Below are positions 45,252 through 54,496 of a stretch of DNA of 64,000 nt, piece by piece. The DNA comes from Planctellipticum variicoloris (GTDB lineage: Bacteria > Planctomycetota > Planctomycetia > Planctomycetales > Planctomycetaceae): assembly GCF_030622045.1 (NCBI RefSeq), contig NZ_CP130886.1, forward strand, positions 6,642,001 to 6,706,000, in the 5' to 3' direction. The notes under the pieces are model-generated. The model was not told the DNA's origin, ran no database searches, and saw only the letters and a program-made list of their open reading frames with translations. A program made the position numbers and the translations under genes. Position 1 is the stretch's first letter, and every line of letters begins with the position of its first letter.

Positions 45252-46571
45252 ATGAGTTTCATCGGTCTCGACCTCGGTTCCACCTCGATCAAGGCCGCCC
45301 TCCTCGACCCGGCCAGCGGGACAATCACCCACGTCCGCAGCCGACCATTTCCCGATCCCGTTCCCGGTCAACCGGCTCTGTGGTTCGAGATTGATCCCGA
45401 ACCCGTCATCGCCCACGTCCGCGACCTGATCGCCGAACTGGCAAATCTCAGCCCCACCCCCTGCACCGGCCTCCTCGCCTGCAGCCAGATGGGAGGCGTG
45501 ATCCTCGTCACCCCCGACGGCCAGCAGCACCGGACGAACTACCTCTCCTGGCGCGACCAGCGCGTCCTCGAACCTCACCCCGGCGGTCACGGCACCTACT
45601 TCGAGGAACTGCAGCGCCGAACGACGGAAGACGAACTGACCGCCATCGGCCGCGAACTCCGCCCCGGCTCCACCCCCGGACTCCTCTTCTGGCTCCGCGA
45701 GAACGGCCTGCTCCCCGCCGGAACCGTCGCCGTCAATCTGACCGACTACGTCCTGTCACGCCTCTGCGGGACGCCTCCCCGCCAGGAAGCGACCCTCGCC
45801 CTCGGCACGCTCGATCTGCAGACACGGACTTGGCAACACGACTGGTTCGACCGCCTCGGGCTGAATGAAATCGCCTGGCCCGAACTGATTGCTCACGATG
45901 AACCCGCTGGTTGCTGCAAAATCGCTGGTCAGTCGATCCCCTGCTATCCGGCGATCGGCGACCAGCAGGCCGCCCTCTATGGGGCCGAACTGGTCGAGGG
46001 GGAGCTTTCGCTCAACATCTCGACCGGCTCGCAGGCCGCGGTCCTGACGTCGTCGCTCGTCCCGGGCGACTACCAGACCCGGCCGTATCTGGGAGGCCAA
46101 TACCTCAACACGATCACGCATTTGCCAGCGGGCCGCTCGCTCAACGCATTGGTCGGTCTGCTGGGGGAACTGGCCGCAGCGGAGGGACATCCGCTGCGCG
46201 ATCCGTGGTCGAAGATCGCCGAAGCCGTCGCAAACGCCGAACCCTCTGAGTTGTCGGTCAATCTCGCCTTCTTCGCGGGCAGCCTGGGGGACCACGGAAG
46301 GATCGACCGGATCCGGCTGGAAAACCTGACCGTCGGCCAGTTGTTCCTGGCTGCGTTCGAGAACATGGCGGCCAACTACGAACTGTGTGCAAGTCGCCTC
46401 CAGCCAAACCGTGACTGGCAGGGAATCGTGTTGTCCGGCGGCCTGGCGCAGCGTTTTCCGAGGTTACGGGAACTGATCGGCCAGCGTCTGGCAGGACCGA
46501 TCCGGATGGTCGATGCCGCGGAAGAAACCCTGCAGGGTTTACTACGACTGGCGAAGGATCTCATCGCGTAG
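45252..46571 (+). CDS. FGGY-family carbohydrate kinase (possibly sedoheptulokinase-like)
   Basis: 439-residue cytosolic sugar kinase with the ribonuclease H/actin-like ATPase fold. The phosphate-1 loop is FIGLDLGSTSIKAALLD. Later landmarks are LLACSQMGGVILV, NYLSWRDQRV (with the likely catalytic Asp nearby), AIGDQQAALYGAELVEGELSLNISTGSQAA and IVLSGGLAQRFPRLRELI. Overall it is shorter than xylulokinases and resembles the sedoheptulokinase/xylulokinase-like group; the sugar cannot be fixed by eye. The ATG at 45252 begins at the conserved strand; an upstream in-frame start at 45114 runs through repeats. No sugar isomerase or transporter lies beside it. Confidence 0.85.
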   Translation: MSFIGLDLGSTSIKAALLDPASGTITHVRSRPFPDPVPGQPALWFEIDPEPVIAHVRDLIAELANLSPTPCTGLLACSQMGGVILVTPDGQQHRTNYLSWRDQRVLEPHPGGHGTYFEELQRRTTEDELTAIGRELRPGSTPGLLFWLRENGLLPAGTVAVNLTDYVLSRLCGTPPRQEATLALGTLDLQTRTWQHDWFDRLGLNEIAWPELIAHDEPAGCCKIAGQSIPCYPAIGDQQAALYGAELVEGELSLNISTGSQAAVLTSSLVPGDYQTRPYLGGQYLNTITHLPAGRSLNALVGLLGELAAAEGHPLRDPWSKIAEAVANAEPSELSVNLAFFAGSLGDHGRIDRIRLENLTVGQLFLAAFENMAANYELCASRLQPNRDWQGIVLSGGLAQRFPRLRELIGQRLAGPIRMVDAAEETLQGLLRLAKDLIA

Positions 46572-46639
46572 GACAGGCTCCCGCCTGCCGAATTGCGATG
46601 TCCACGGCAAACCAACTCTCTCGCGCCCCGCCTTCTCCT

Positions 46640-46667
46640 CACCATCCACGAATCACCATCCACTCCC
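46640..46667. repeat. Short 7-bp-period array
   Basis: The units are CACCATC, CACGAAT, CACCATC and CACTCCC. It lies 29 bases from the stop codon of the small secreted protein gene (minus strand) and 69 bases after the FGGY kinase stop. Confidence 0.65.
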
Positions 46668-46695
46668 CCGGCGAGATCGCGCAACATGCCAGCCC

Positions 46696-47013
46696 CTACG
46701 GCCGCACCTCGAACCACCCCTCGCGGTAATACGTCCGGTCCACGCGCCCGCCGTTCTGCAACACAAAGTTGTTGACGCGGTAGCCACTGCGGAACTCGAA
46801 CGTGAAACCTTCACGGTAGTAGGCCGTTCGATACGCCGAGCGGCTCTCCGGAACCGGATGCGGCGGCGCTCGCTCGTCGGCCAGCCGATGGCTGAAGTAC
46901 GATCGGCGATACATCCAGTCCTGAGCCAGGCCCGGCGACGCGTCGAGCCAGACTCCCGTCGCCAACCCGACCCCAATCAGCAACGCAGTTCCGATCCTGT
47001 GCAGGATGGCCAT
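46696..47013 (-). CDS. Small secreted hypothetical protein
   Basis: 105-residue protein with a clear signal peptide (AILHRIGTALLIGVGLATGVWLDASPGLAQ) and a mature part rich in Tyr, Arg and aromatic residues (YRRSYFSHRLADERAPPHP, AYRTAYYREGFTFEFRSGYR, VDRTYYREGWFEV). Two YYREG repeats are seen. No family is recognised. AAGGGAG lies 7 bases before the ATG at 47013. The frame stays open to 47226, but that part lacks protein character. Probably monocistronic, convergent with the FGGY kinase gene across a heptamer array. Confidence 0.7.
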   Translation of the reverse strand: MAILHRIGTALLIGVGLATGVWLDASPGLAQDWMYRRSYFSHRLADERAPPHPVPESRSAYRTAYYREGFTFEFRSGYRVNNFVLQNGGRVDRTYYREGWFEVRP

Positions 47014-47317
47014 GCCGGTCTCCCTTCCCCGGCCCCTCCGCTCAACGCAGAAAGGTGTTGCCAAAAGTCCACATTGTTGACTCACGGCAACGTCGCGAAG
47101 GAGCCACTCCTGAAAGGGTTTAATCAGGCAGTTTCTGCGCCAGTCGCGGTCAAAACTGTAAGGCCTTGCCGGCCGACGATGATCGACGCCGCAAAGGCCC
47201 CAACGGCGAAGTCCCGCATGCCGCAATCTGCGACAACCGTCTCAGTTTGCACCACAGCCGGACAATCCAGCCCCCCGCGACAACCTCCCAAACATCCCGA
47301 CCCATCGCACCGACGTC

Positions 47318-47401
47318 TTTTCACTCACCACTCGCCATCCACCACCCCTCAACTCGCCTCTTCTCCTCACTACCCACCATCCACTATCCACCAACCACTT
47401 C
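47318..47401. repeat. Twelve-unit degenerate 7-bp-period array
   Basis: The units are TTTTCAC, TCACCAC, TCGCCAT, CCACCAC, CCCTCAA, CTCGCCT, CTTCTCC, TCACTAC, CCACCAT, CCACTAT, CCACCAA and CCACTTC. The stop codon (47384-47386) and last residues (EEVVGG) of the ATPase gene are encoded inside the array. The remaining gap 47014-47317 shows no convincing gene. Confidence 0.8.
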
Positions 47402-49807
47402 TTCCCCGTGCCACGCCAGCGCCACGCGCGTCACCGAAATATCCGCCTTCTTCGGCTTGATCGTGATCTCCTCCAGCAGCAGCCGGTCGGGACTGGCGGT
47501 CGCTTCGAGGGCTTCCGTTTCCGCCTGGAACTGCGCCTCCAGATCCTGGAGCTGATGCTGCAGCGTTTCCAGATTCTCCTCCGCCTGGGTCACGTCCTGA
47601 CGTTCCCGCCCCGCGCGGCCGGCCGAGCGCATCGCCGTCGCCGCCCGGCCGACGTTCGCCGTGCTTGCCAGCTTCCGGCCGAACAGCGCCCCCAGCAGCG
47701 ACGTGCCGAACGACATTGCCGCCGACATCGTCTGCTCGCTCGCCTGGGCCTTCTCCTTCTCGATCTTCTGCTGCGCCCGGCGGATTCGTTCCTGCACGAG
47801 GGCCAGCTTCGGGGCGTACTTCGACCGCAGCTTATCCACCAGCAGATCCCGCTGCTCGCGGGCCCCCTGGCTCAGCCGCGCGCGAAAGTCCCCCTCGCTT
47901 TCGCCAGGCCGCGAAAACTGCTTCAGCGACGGACACTTCCAGATGTCGAGCTCGTGCGTCCGGTAGAGAAAGTCCTTCAGCGCCGTGGAAAGCTTCGCAT
48001 ACGACTTCGGCTGAGCCAGCTCTGCCGGAAGCTCCGCAAAGGAAGCCCCATCGACCGGAGATTTCTCCAGCTCGGGCTCCTCATCGATCGCCAGCTTCGC
48101 ACCGTCCCAGACGTCGGCCGAGACGTCTCCCGCGACCTCCGCCGTCAGCAGCAGCGTCTCCCAGACGTCGACGTCGCTCTTCGCCTGTGCAAAGTGAACC
48201 CGCGCCGTCCCGACGAGCGCCGGCCGATAGGTCACCGGTCCCCGCGAACGAACCGGCACAAAGAGCTCAGGGACATCCGGCGGCAGAACAGGACGCGTGC
48301 CGCCCGCAATCGGAGCAGGAACCGGAGTCGCTGGAGCGGGGCTTGCGACGGCAGAATTCACCACCGGCTGCGCGGCCGCCGGCGCCCCGTTGGCCTTGCG
48401 ATCGGCCATCAGCGTCGCGATCTGGTCGCGCGTCAGCGGCCCGCGCAGGAACGACAGCGCCCAGCGGGTCTGGAAGACTACGGGCGCGTCGTCGTGGACG
48501 TTATTCATCAGGAACACGCGGTTCCCCAGACCGGACAGAATCGACTCCATCTGCTGCCGGTTGAACGACGCACCGGCCGCCGTGGACGCCCCCTCCAGTC
48601 CATCGAGCACGCGGGCCTTGTCCCGTTCCGTCTGCAGCCGCCCGATGAACCAGGTTCCCGCGTTCGAAAGCCCCTTGTAGTCCAGGTCGACGGGGTTCTG
48701 CGTCGCCAGCACGACCCCCAGGCCATACGCCCGCGCCTGCTTGAGCAGCGTCAGCATCGGAACCTTCGCCGGCGGATTGGCCGTCGGCGGAAAGTAGCCG
48801 AAGACCTCGTCCATATAGAGCAGCGCCCGCAGACTCGCCGTGCCGGACTGCCGACGCATCCAGGCGATCACCTCGTTGAGCAGGATCGTCACGAAGAACA
48901 TCCGCTCGGGATCGGACAGATGTGCGATCGAGAGAATCGCCAGCCGGGGCCTGCCGGCGGGGGTATACAGCAGCCGCTGGATATCGAGCGGCTCCCCTTC
49001 CATCCAGGCGGAGAACCCGGGCGACGCCAGCAGGTTGTTGAGGCTCATCGACAGCCCGAAGCGGTCTTTCGCCGGGAAGACGCTTTCCAGATCCATCACG
49101 CCGATCTTGTCGAACGGCGGCGACTGGATCTCGCGGATCAGCCGGGGCAGATCGAGGTCTTTGCCATCCCGCCAGGCTCGCTCCATCAGGCTGGCCAGCA
49201 GGATGTGCTCCCGGCTCTGCAGCGGGTCGGCGTCGATCCCCAGTAGAGCGAGCAGCCCCGAGACCGCGGCGTTGATCCGCTCGCGGAGAGCGTCGGCGTT
49301 CTCCATCGTCTCGGGACCGGGCGACGCGAACGAACGGAGCACCGTCAGCGACAGCCCCGCACTGCTGCCCGGCGTATAAATCGCCACGTCGGCGGCCTCG
49401 CGGAACTTCGCAATCCGCTCGGGAGTCTGCCCCCATGCGGCCAGGCCGTTCCGCCAGTCGTCGGCCGTTTTCTGCGCCAGCTCGTCGAGCGACAGCCCTT
49501 TGCGGGTGGCGTCCGCCGGATCGAGCCAGGGCTTGAAGCTGCCCGGCTGCAGATCCGGAAACGTGAGGAGCAGGTTCCCCAGGTCCCCCTTGGGGTCGAT
49601 GATGATCGCCGGGATGCCGTCGATCGCCGCCTCTTCCAGCAGGGCCAGGCAGAGCCCGGTCTTGCCGCTGCCGGTCATCCCGACGCAGACGGCATGCGTC
49701 GTCAGATCCTTCGCGTCATAGAGCAGCAACTCATCCCGCGCGGCCTTTGCCGCGGGATCGTAAGTCTTGCCCAGGTAAAACGCGCCAAGCTTCTCGAAAT
49801 CTTGCAT
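47384..49807 (-). CDS. HerA-like ATPase (DUF87-type) with C-terminal coiled coil
   Basis: 807-residue soluble P-loop ATPase of the HerA/FtsK superfamily. Walker A is VGMTGSGKTGLCLALLEEA (about residues 42-60); AIIIDPKGDLGNLL follows. Walker B is RALLYMDEVFGYFPP, and a sensor-type segment is GLGVVLATQNPVDLDYK. An Arg finger-like region lies in FIGRLQTERDKARVLDGL. From about 480, a Pro/Ala linker is followed by a DUF-like domain, and the last 200 residues form long coiled coils (EERI-rich, IRRAQQKIEKEKAQASEQTM). HerA-type enzymes translocate DNA or act in end processing and defence, but no NurA-type nuclease neighbours this gene. Function is thus open. A 10-bp triple repeat lies upstream of the ATG at 49807. 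Confidence 0.85.
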   Translation of the reverse strand: MQDFEKLGAFYLGKTYDPAAKAARDELLLYDAKDLTTHAVCVGMTGSGKTGLCLALLEEAAIDGIPAIIIDPKGDLGNLLLTFPDLQPGSFKPWLDPADATRKGLSLDELAQKTADDWRNGLAAWGQTPERIAKFREAADVAIYTPGSSAGLSLTVLRSFASPGPETMENADALRERINAAVSGLLALLGIDADPLQSREHILLASLMERAWRDGKDLDLPRLIREIQSPPFDKIGVMDLESVFPAKDRFGLSMSLNNLLASPGFSAWMEGEPLDIQRLLYTPAGRPRLAILSIAHLSDPERMFFVTILLNEVIAWMRRQSGTASLRALLYMDEVFGYFPPTANPPAKVPMLTLLKQARAYGLGVVLATQNPVDLDYKGLSNAGTWFIGRLQTERDKARVLDGLEGASTAAGASFNRQQMESILSGLGNRVFLMNNVHDDAPVVFQTRWALSFLRGPLTRDQIATLMADRKANGAPAAAQPVVNSAVASPAPATPVPAPIAGGTRPVLPPDVPELFVPVRSRGPVTYRPALVGTARVHFAQAKSDVDVWETLLLTAEVAGDVSADVWDGAKLAIDEEPELEKSPVDGASFAELPAELAQPKSYAKLSTALKDFLYRTHELDIWKCPSLKQFSRPGESEGDFRARLSQGAREQRDLLVDKLRSKYAPKLALVQERIRRAQQKIEKEKAQASEQTMSAAMSFGTSLLGALFGRKLASTANVGRAATAMRSAGRAGRERQDVTQAEENLETLQHQLQDLEAQFQAETEALEATASPDRLLLEEITIKPKKADISVTRVALAWHGEEVVGG

Positions 49808-50004
49808 GACGGGGTCTCGCTATCAATCAAGGGCGGACCACGGAGGTCGCGTATCAGAGTCCATCGCGGGAAAGCCATTGCGTCAATTGACGGCGCGCTC
49901 GGCGACTCGCTCCCGTTTTTCGTCGTGCCGAGCAGGATCTGAGGAATTGACACCGTTCGTGTAACCGCTTGGTGCAATCGAAGGTTAGCGGTAACATGTT
50001 TCTA

Positions 50005-50060
50005 GATAACGGGTTATCACGCAAGGAATTGCACCGGTTTGCACCGGTTTACACTGGTTT
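50005..50060. promoter_or_regulatory. Palindrome plus 10-bp triple repeat upstream of the ATPase gene
   Basis: GATAAC-GG-GTTATC (50005-50018) is followed by three 10-bp direct repeats: GCACCGGTTT, GCACCGGTTT and ACACTGGTTT (50031-50060). A 10-bp period places the copies on one DNA face. They lie about 200 bases before the ATPase start and right after the stop of the AlbA_2-type gene, all minus strand. Likely a protein-binding region. Confidence 0.45.
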
Positions 50061-50065
50061 GCCGA

Positions 50066-51760
50066 TTACTTTTCAATCACGGGATACCACCGACTGCTTC
50101 GCGTTGTGCCGATCATGTGAATCTCTCCGTCGCGTTCGAGTGACTTCAGAAGCAACTGGATCTGTCGACGTGACTGAGCCGGCAGCACCTGCATTAACTC
50201 CCCGATCGGGCTTCCGGAGTTCTGACTCTCGCGAATGTGCTTGAGCAGCAAGGCTCTGTTCTGATCCCGATCGAGCCCCTTTTTCCGCGTGTAGATGCCC
50301 TTCTTTCCCACGAAATCATAGAACCGCCGGGAGAGCACGTAAGTGCCACGCGTCACCCGTTCGATGATGCCCTGTTACAGTAAGTACTCGACGCGCGGTT
50401 TGAATTGCAGTCCGGGCTTCTGCTCGCGGTGAATCAGGTCAAGGACCAGAAAGTCCTGAGTGCTGAATGCTGCGACACGTTCCTTTCCCACCTTCTCAAG
50501 AAACCGCACAAAATTCGGATCTTGCACCGTTCCCGGCAGACTGATTGCAACTTGATACTGGTCGGTGTGGGCAAAGTCCGGGACCGGCTTACCGGACTTG
50601 ATCGCTTCTTCGAAGATCAGGTTCATTCCCTGGCCGGAGCGCTCAACGAGACCGCACTTCGTGAAGATGTCGGCGATCCGCCGGTTTCTCGGGGATTGTC
50701 GATCCAGGACGTTCTCGATCGTGATACCCGGAGGGAAACCACCCGGACTGACGATCTCCAGTCGCCGCGGATACTGACGAACAAAGATACTTCCCCCGAG
50801 CTGGTAATCCCGGTGACTGACGGCATTCAACAGCGCCTCGCGAACGGCGCGCTCGCTGAACGTTGGCACGGTCAGTACGAACAAGCCATCCTGATAGTGC
50901 TGAAGATCGTTTCTGCGATTAATCGCGGTCCATAACTCGTCGTAGCACGCGAAGAACGCCTGACGAAACTCTCTTCGTTCCTGCGCAGGTCCCGATGCGT
51001 CTGTGGAACGATACTCGAACACGATCTCCGCCTGTGCCAGATGCCGGCCGATCGCAGCGGAAGTTCCAAACAGGATCAGGGCTGCGTAGGTGACGTTGCC
51101 GTCGATCGTGGCTTCTGCATCGGCCAGCAACTGCTGATCGGTCAGCGTCGCCAGGGAGCGATTTCCAGACTTGGCAATCCAGCGTTCTCGAAACGCCTGG
51201 ATCGAAGCAGGATCCAGGTCCGACCAGTTTGCGGCGTCGCAGCGCTCCGCCGAATAATCTCGACCGGTCTCCGCGAACACTTCCCGCAACCGGTCCGTCG
51301 ACATCTCGATCAGACTGTCGTTCTGTCGCATCCAGTACTTGCCGTCGAACTTAATCGGCGTGCCAATTGGCCTTCCCGGAACGTGAAAAACAAGAACGCG
51401 ACCGGCGGGAGTCTGCATCTCATCAAACGTGATTCGAAGATGCAGTTTGTCGTGAAGCCCTTGACGGGTCCGTTCGGGCTGCAGAAAGGCCTGGCTGCCG
51501 ACGATTCTGCGGGGACGCCGATCTGAAACTCCAAGAATGACTTTGCCGCCACCCTCGTTAGCCAGTCCGGCACAGTACTTCGCAAGTTCGTCAAACGGAA
51601 AACTCGATTTCGCCTCCTTGAACTCACAGTCCTCTCCTTCAACCCGATTCAACCATTCGTGAACTTCGTGGTCCGTCATGGTCGCATTCGCTTCGCGATC
51701 AAGGACTCGCTGCCCGACATCCTCGGGTTCAATCTCAACAAATCGACTCAGTCCAGTCAT
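50066..51760 (-). pseudogene. AlbA_2/RecG-like transcriptional regulator interrupted by an in-frame stop
   Basis: The long frame encodes an AlbA_2 (divergent AAA_4) domain (EGEDCEFKEAKSSFPFDELA, ANEGGGKVILGVSD), a middle domain and an HATPase_c_4-type region (FSERAVREALLNAVSHRDYQ, PGGFPPGITIENVL, CGLVERSGQGMNLIF). The frame stops at TAA (50375-50377) after RVEYLL. The same frame then resumes at once with QGIIERVTRGTYVLSRRFYD and continues 103 codons as a winged-helix-like C-terminus, ending at 50066. The join is what the intact protein should look like. A one-base nonsense change, a sequencing error or readthrough are possible. The start at 51760 overlaps the argH stop (ATGA); the ATG at 51679 is an alternative. 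Confidence 0.75.
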
Positions 51761-53151
51761 TCGGTCCGCGGCATGGAGGCCAACCGCTCGCGCCAGCGCT
51801 GCACCTGCGTCGCCACCGGGCCGGCCCCGCCCGAGCCCTCGCTCTGCAACCGGGCGACCACGTTGCGCACCCCCAGCACGCCGTAGACGTCGTCGGTGAT
51901 CTTGTCGCTCGCCGCCTGAAACTCGGCGAGCGGCAGCTCGGCCAGCCGAATCTTCTTCTGCTCGCACAGGCGGACCAGCTTGCCGACCACCTCGTGGCCG
52001 GTCCGCATCGGGACGCCGCGCAGAATGAGATATTCCATCAGCGTCGTCGCGTCCAGGAAGCCTTCTTCCAGGCGGGCTTCGATCGTCTCGGTTCGCAGCC
52101 GGGCGTGCTCGACCACCGAAGGGGCGAGTTCCAGGCAGGCGTAGACCGTGTCGAAGGCGTCGAAGAACGCCAGCTTGTCTTCCTGCAGATCGCGATTGTA
52201 GGCCATCGGCAGCCCTTTCAGCAGCGTGAGGATCTGCTGGACGTCGGCGACCACGCGGGCCGACTTGCCGCGAATCAGCTCCAGCACGTCGGGATTCCGC
52301 TTCTGCGGCATGATCGACGAACCGGTGGTGTAGGCGTCCGGCAGCTTCAGGAAGCCGAACTCCGTCGTGCACCAGAGAATCCACTCCTCGGCCCAGCCGC
52401 TCAGATGAATCGCGATCAGCGACATCGCAAAGATCGATTCCGCCAGGTAATCCCGGTCGCTGGAAACGTCGAGACTGTTGGCCGCGACGTCGTCAAAGCC
52501 CAGCAGTTCGGCTGTGATTCGGCGATTGATCGGCAGCGAAGACCCGGCGAGAGCCGCCGCCCCGAGAGGCGAAACGTTGAGCCGGGCGCGGCAATCCTGT
52601 AGCCGGAGGCGATCCCGTTCGAACTTCTCGCAGTAGGCCAGCCAGTAATGGGCCGCCATCACCGGCTGAGCCCGCTGCAGGTGGGTGTAGCCGGGCAGAA
52701 CCACACCTTCGTCGATCTCGGTCCGCGCAACAAACGCCCGCTGCAATTCGACCAGTTGCGCATCGAGAGCGTCGAGGCAATCGCGGACGTAGAGCTTGAT
52801 GTCCGTCGAGACCTGGTCGTTCCGGCTGCGGCCGGTATGGAGCTTCCGGCCGACGTCTCCGATCCGCTGGATCAGGGCCGACTCGATGTGCATGTGGATG
52901 TCTTCGAGCTCCGTGCGGTACGCGAACTCCCCCCGGCCAATCTCGCCACCGATGACATCCAGGGTTTCGACGATCTGACAGCATTCGTCGGCGGTGATCA
53001 GGCCGACCTCGGCGAGCATCCGGGCATGGGCCTGCGAGCCGCGGATATCGACCGCGGCGAGGCGGGCATCGAAGCTGATCGATTCGGTGAACTTTTCGAC
53101 GCGGGGATCCGTATGCTCCCCGAACGCCCCGCCCCACGCTTTGCCAGCCAA
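51757..53151 (-). CDS. argH: Argininosuccinate lyase
   Basis: 464-residue cytosolic enzyme that splits argininosuccinate into arginine and fumarate, the last step of arginine synthesis. Signatures are [55 protein letters not shown] (His-rich and S-R-N-D-Q loop), [20 protein letters not shown] and the fumarase-superfamily signature [20 protein letters not shown] with its catalytic Ser. Length is normal. The start is a TTG at 53151 with GAGG 7 bases upstream. It is downstream of flhB (110-base gap) and overlaps the next gene by the ATGA junction. The placement after flagellar genes appears incidental. Confidence 0.95.
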   Translation of the reverse strand: MAGKAWGGAFGEHTDPRVEKFTESISFDARLAAVDIRGSQAHARMLAEVGLITADECCQIVETLDVIGGEIGRGEFAYRTELEDIHMHIESALIQRIGDVGRKLHTGRSRNDQVSTDIKLYVRDCLDALDAQLVELQRAFVARTEIDEGVVLPGYTHLQRAQPVMAAHYWLAYCEKFERDRLRLQDCRARLNVSPLGAAALAGSSLPINRRITAELLGFDDVAANSLDVSSDRDYLAESIFAMSLIAIHLSGWAEEWILWCTTEFGFLKLPDAYTTGSSIMPQKRNPDVLELIRGKSARVVADVQQILTLLKGLPMAYNRDLQEDKLAFFDAFDTVYACLELAPSVVEHARLRTETIEARLEEGFLDATTLMEYLILRGVPMRTGHEVVGKLVRLCEQKKIRLAELPLAEFQAASDKITDDVYGVLGVRNVVARLQSEGSGGAGPVATQVQRWRERLASMPRTE

Positions 53152-53260
53152 CGCAGCACCTCTCTGCCGGAAATCGAGCCAGTGACGCCATCGATCCGAC
53201 GGCGGAATGTGACTCCATTTCTAGCAGAAATCGAGAGGAGACGGTACGGAGCAAGCGATG

Positions 53261-54340
53261 CTACGCCGCCATCGGCGGCTGCCGACCTGTGATGCGGTAG
53301 ACGTATGCCAGAATCTCGATGAAAACGTCGTACATCTCGGCCGGGATCTGCTGGCCCACTTTGACCGACTTGTACAGAGCCCGCGCCAGCGGCTTCCGCT
53401 CGATGATCGGGATGCCATGCTCGGCGGCAATCTTCCGGATCTGGGCGGCGATCTCGTCGGCCCCCTTGGCGACGATCGTCGGCGCCGGCATCGTCGCCGG
53501 GTCGTACTTGATAGCGATCGCCAGCTCAGTCGGGTTCGTGATCACCACGTCCGCCGTCTTGACCGCCTGCAGGTTCCGGCCTTCCGTCAGTTTGCGGTGA
53601 GCCTCGCGGCGCCGCATCCGCGTGTGCGGGTCGCCGTCCATATCCTTCATTTCCTCGCGCAGCTCCTGCTTGGTCATCATCATGTCCTGCTCGTGCTTCC
53701 ACCATTGGAAGCCGTAGTCCAGGATGGCGAGGATCAGCAGCGTCCCGGAGAGGTAGTACCCCAGTTCGACCGTCGACTGCCCGGCATGCGCCAGCACCAG
53801 GAGCAGATCCATGTCGGCGATGTTGTGCACGCTCCGCACCTGGTACGAGACGTACCAGTACGCAATCGACGCGATGGCGACCAGCTTGAACAGGCTCCCC
53901 CCCAGCTTGACCAGGGCGGCGATCGAGACGATCCGCTGAGCCCCCGAGAGCGGATTGAGACGCTCGAACTTCGGCATCAGAGCTTCCGGCGACCAGAGGA
54001 AGCCGGCCTGAGCCAGATTGATGGCCAGGCTCCCCGCGGCGACAACCAGCATCAGCGGCAACACGCTGGCCGCCAGCAGAGTCACCAGTTGCCAGGTCTT
54101 CTTCGTGAACGTCGGGATGTCGGTCTCAAAGACCGGCGTCGCGGTGAGCGATGATCGCAAATAGCTGGCCAGCGTCTCGACGACTTCCGGACCGAAGAAG
54201 TACAAGGCACTGGTCGCCCCCATCAGCACGACGGCAGCGGCCAGGTCCGTGCTGCGCGCAATATTCCCCTGCTCGCGCGCCTGCGTCCGGCGGCGATCTG
54301 TCGGCAGCTCTGTCTTCTCACCATTCTCGTCGGAAGCCAC
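53261..54340 (-). CDS. flhB: Flagellar export apparatus protein FlhB
   Basis: 359-residue inner-membrane component of the flagellar type III export gate that switches substrate class after self-cleavage. The basic N-terminus (ENGEKTELPTDRRRTQAREQG) matches the family, four membrane helices follow, and the autocleavage motif N-P-T-E is at residues 269-272 in VVITNPTELAIAIKYDP. The cytosolic FlhBc part continues with AKGADEIAAQIRKIAAEHGIPIIERKPLARALY. The start is a GTG at 54340 with a weak ribosome site. It is the last gene of the fliO-P-Q-R-flhB series; a heptamer array interrupts the 156-base gap to fliR. flhA is not in the window. Confidence 0.95.
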   Translation of the reverse strand: MASDENGEKTELPTDRRRTQAREQGNIARSTDLAAAVVLMGATSALYFFGPEVVETLASYLRSSLTATPVFETDIPTFTKKTWQLVTLLAASVLPLMLVVAAGSLAINLAQAGFLWSPEALMPKFERLNPLSGAQRIVSIAALVKLGGSLFKLVAIASIAYWYVSYQVRSVHNIADMDLLLVLAHAGQSTVELGYYLSGTLLILAILDYGFQWWKHEQDMMMTKQELREEMKDMDGDPHTRMRRREAHRKLTEGRNLQAVKTADVVITNPTELAIAIKYDPATMPAPTIVAKGADEIAAQIRKIAAEHGIPIIERKPLARALYKSVKVGQQIPAEMYDVFIEILAYVYRITGRQPPMAA

Positions 54341-54397
54341 GCCGATGCAGCCCTGGGAAGGTCAGTTGTTGGGGAGGGATTCGCGAGAACAAGGTGG

Positions 54398-54478
54398 CTT
54401 ATCGCTTATCGCTGATCGCCGGAGGTTGCCGCCCCACCTCTTCTCCGACTCTCAACTCTCATCTCTCAACACTCAACT
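54398..54478. repeat. Two short 7-bp-period arrays between flhB and fliR
   Basis: The first (54398-54418) reads CTTATCG, CTTATCG, CTGATCG. The second (54451-54478) reads CTCAACT, CTCATCT, CTCAACA, CTCAACT. The second ends 18 bases before the fliR stop codon (minus strand). The two arrays have different sequences but the same period. Confidence 0.7.
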
Positions 54479-54496
54479 CCATAAAGCCCGCCGCAC

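Noticed and set aside
47124-47324. Small minus-strand frame with a hydrophobic stretch (FAVGAFAASIIVGRQGL)
   Set aside because: It looks partly protein-like, but has no ribosome site, no known relative and runs into the heptamer array. Not enough to call a gene.
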